This document shows positions 3,936-5,367 of a stretch of 5,367 nucleotides of DNA, in pieces (the stretch's first letter is position 1; every line of letters starts with the position of its first letter). The stretch is taken from contig SHAI01000166.1 of the NCBI GenBank assembly GCA_004213235.1, positions 1 to 5,367 of the forward strand, in the 5' to 3' direction. Source of the stretch: Parvularculaceae bacterium (GTDB taxonomy: Bacteria > Pseudomonadota > Alphaproteobacteria > Caulobacterales > Parvularculaceae). Below the pieces are notes generated by a model that was not told the origin of the DNA, ran no database searches, and saw only the letters and a list, made by a program, of their open reading frames with translations. The position numbers were made by a program, and so were the translations under genes.

Positions 3936-5367
3936 TTAGCCAGCAAGTGCTGCCAGAAGGAGCAAGGCCACAATATTGGTGATCTTGATCATTGGGTTCA
4001 CGGCCGGGCCAGCGGTATCCTTGTATGGATCACCCACAGTGTCGCCGGTAACAGCGGCTTTGTGCGCTTCTGAGCCCTTACCGCCATGATGGCCATCTTC
4101 GATGTATTTCTTGGCGTTATCCCATGCACCGCCACCTGCCGTCATCGACAAGGCAAGGAACAGACCGGTGACAATCACGCCCATGAGCATGGCACCAACG
4201 GCGGATAGCGCAGCAGATTTGTCGGCAACAAATTCGATGACGAAATACAGCACCAATGGCGACAGGATCGGCAACAAGGATGGCACAACCATTTCCTTGA
4301 TCGCCGCACGCGTCAGCATATCGACAGCGCGGCCATAATTCGGCTTTGACGTACCGGCCATGATGCCGGGATCTTCGCGGAACTGTTTGCGGACTTCCTC
4401 CACAACAGCGCCGGCGGCACGGCCAACAGACTGCATCGCCATAGAGCCGAAGAGATACGGCAACATACCACCGAAGAAGAGGCCAACCACCACATATGGG
4501 TTCGACAAGGAGAAGTCGATTGCGACATCAGCAAAGAAGGGATAATCCCCCGGATGAGCCACAAAATGGTTGATGTCTTCAGTATAAGCCGCGAACAGGA
4601 CAAGCGCGCCAAGGCCGGCCGACCCAATGGCATATCCCTTGGTGACGGCTTTGGTCGTATTGCCTACCGCGTCCAGAGCGTCCGTCGTTTCGCGAACAGA
4701 CCCTTCAAGACCCGCCATTTCAGCGATACCGCCAGCATTGTCCGTAACAGGACCGAATGCGTCGAGCGCAACAATCATGCCGGCAAGCGCAAGCATTGTC
4801 GTCACCGCCGTAGCAATGCCGTAGAGGCCCGCTAAATTGTACGCGGCGATGATGCCGACAACGATCACGAGGGCCGGTGCCGCTGTTGCTTCCATGGATA
4901 CAGCAAGACCCTGGATAACATTGGTGCCGTGGCCGGTTTCAGATGACGCTGCCACCGACTTCACCGGACGGAAGCCCGTGCCCGTGTAGTATTCGGTGAT
5001 CCAGACAATCAAACCGGTCACAACCAGACCAAGAACACCGCACCAGAAAAGGCTCGCGCCAGTGAACGCTGTGCCTTCAATCGCGCCAAAACCAAAGACG
5101 AAATGGGTGACCGCCCACAATGCAACGAGCGAGAGAACGCCCGTGGCGATGAGGCCCTTGTAAAGGGCACCCATAATGTTGGTGGAACCTGCACTAAGGC
5201 GTACGGCAAACGTGCCGATGATAGATGTCACGATGCATGCACCACCGATCGCCAGCGGGAACAGCATAAAGGTCGCCGCATTTGCGGTGTAGAGGATCGA
5301 TCCAAGAACCATGGTCGCGGCAACCGTAACAACATAGGTCTCAAACAAATCCGCTGCCATGCCAGCA
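3936..5367 (-). CDS. hppA: K+-independent-type proton-translocating pyrophosphatase, C-terminal two thirds (5' partial)
   Basis: This inner-membrane pump hydrolyses PPi and exports H+. About 476 residues of a protein that is usually near 700 are present; the gene enters from the right edge. The first visible residues, AGMAADLFETYVV, belong to the family's conserved substrate-binding region (normally after DNVGDNVGDC), so the ATG at 5360 is internal and not the start. Counting from that Met, landmarks are TEYYTGTGFRPV (122-133), the DAFGPVTDNAGGIAEM PPi/Mg-binding motif (200-215), GNTTKAVTKGYAIGSA (233-248), AMQSVGRAAGAVVEEVRKQF (308-327), TAGGGAWDNAKKYIEDG (407-423) and GDTVGDPYKDTAGPAVNPMI (439-458). 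Between them are long hydrophobic helices. Lys237 and Thr240 occupy the positions known to separate K+-independent from K+-dependent enzymes (Lys/Thr instead of Ala). The C-terminus ends in a last helix, LLLLAALAG, at a normal place. A dedicated terminator follows. Confidence 0.97.
   Translation of the reverse strand, partial: AGMAADLFETYVVTVAATMVLGSILYTANAATFMLFPLAIGGACIVTSIIGTFAVRLSAGSTNIMGALYKGLIATGVLSLVALWAVTHFVFGFGAIEGTAFTGASLFWCGVLGLVVTGLIVWITEYYTGTGFRPVKSVAASSETGHGTNVIQGLAVSMEATAAPALVIVVGIIAAYNLAGLYGIATAVTTMLALAGMIVALDAFGPVTDNAGGIAEMAGLEGSVRETTDALDAVGNTTKAVTKGYAIGSAGLGALVLFAAYTEDINHFVAHPGDYPFFADVAIDFSLSNPYVVVGLFFGGMLPYLFGSMAMQSVGRAAGAVVEEVRKQFREDPGIMAGTSKPNYGRAVDMLTRAAIKEMVVPSLLPILSPLVLYFVIEFVADKSAALSAVGAMLMGVIVTGLFLALSMTAGGGAWDNAKKYIEDGHHGGKGSEAHKAAVTGDTVGDPYKDTAGPAVNPMIKITNIVALLLLAALAG

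Noticed and set aside
5358..5360. ATG 5360 as the hppA start codon
   Set aside because: Upstream codons continue in frame as Ala-Gly, and AGMAADLFETY is an internal conserved segment of H+-PPases; the gene is cut by the window edge.

Overview
The window looks like ordinary chromosomal DNA from an alphaproteobacterium. The evidence is the mix of genes: a K+-independent-type proton-pumping pyrophosphatase (GNTTKAVTKG signature), a ferrochelatase, a threonine aldolase that starts MNFASDNW, and a phosphatase-like HAD protein. Base composition is moderately GC-rich and coding style is uniform. I see no phage, transposon, CRISPR or tRNA signal. The genus cannot be told from this stretch.

Layout, left to right. 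(1) 1-164, minus strand: the first 54 codons of a membrane protein that leaves the window on the left. It has a possible PiT phosphate-transporter-like ND-x5-GT-x3-S motif. (2) 165-445: a 281-base divergent intergenic region that must hold the promoters of gene 1 and hemH. It contains a perfect 12-base palindrome, small GC-rich hairpins and a threefold 11-base repeat that ends in the hemH ribosome binding site. (3) 446-1552, plus strand: hemH, ferrochelatase, the only plus-strand gene. (4) 1549-2592, minus: a low-specificity threonine aldolase-type PLP enzyme whose stop codon overlaps that of hemH. (5) 2641-2677: a strong minus-strand terminator. (6) 2702-3034, minus: a small exported protein of unknown function with two cysteines. 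(7) 3153-3833, minus: a HAD-superfamily phosphatase or phosphomutase. (8) 3879-3907: a strong terminator. (9) 3936-5367, minus: the C-terminal two thirds of the H+-pyrophosphatase HppA, running off the right edge.

The minus-strand genes from hppA to the aldolase point the same way but are split by two intrinsic terminators, so they are probably three transcription units: hppA alone, HAD plus possibly the exported protein, and the aldolase. The genes do not form one pathway. HppA conserves energy from PPi at the inner membrane, hemH makes protoheme, the aldolase splits beta-hydroxy amino acids, and the HAD enzyme removes or moves a phosphate. I found no convincing undescribed system. The points most worth a second look are the left-edge membrane protein, the small exported protein, the repeats before hemH and the terminator just ahead of the aldolase gene.
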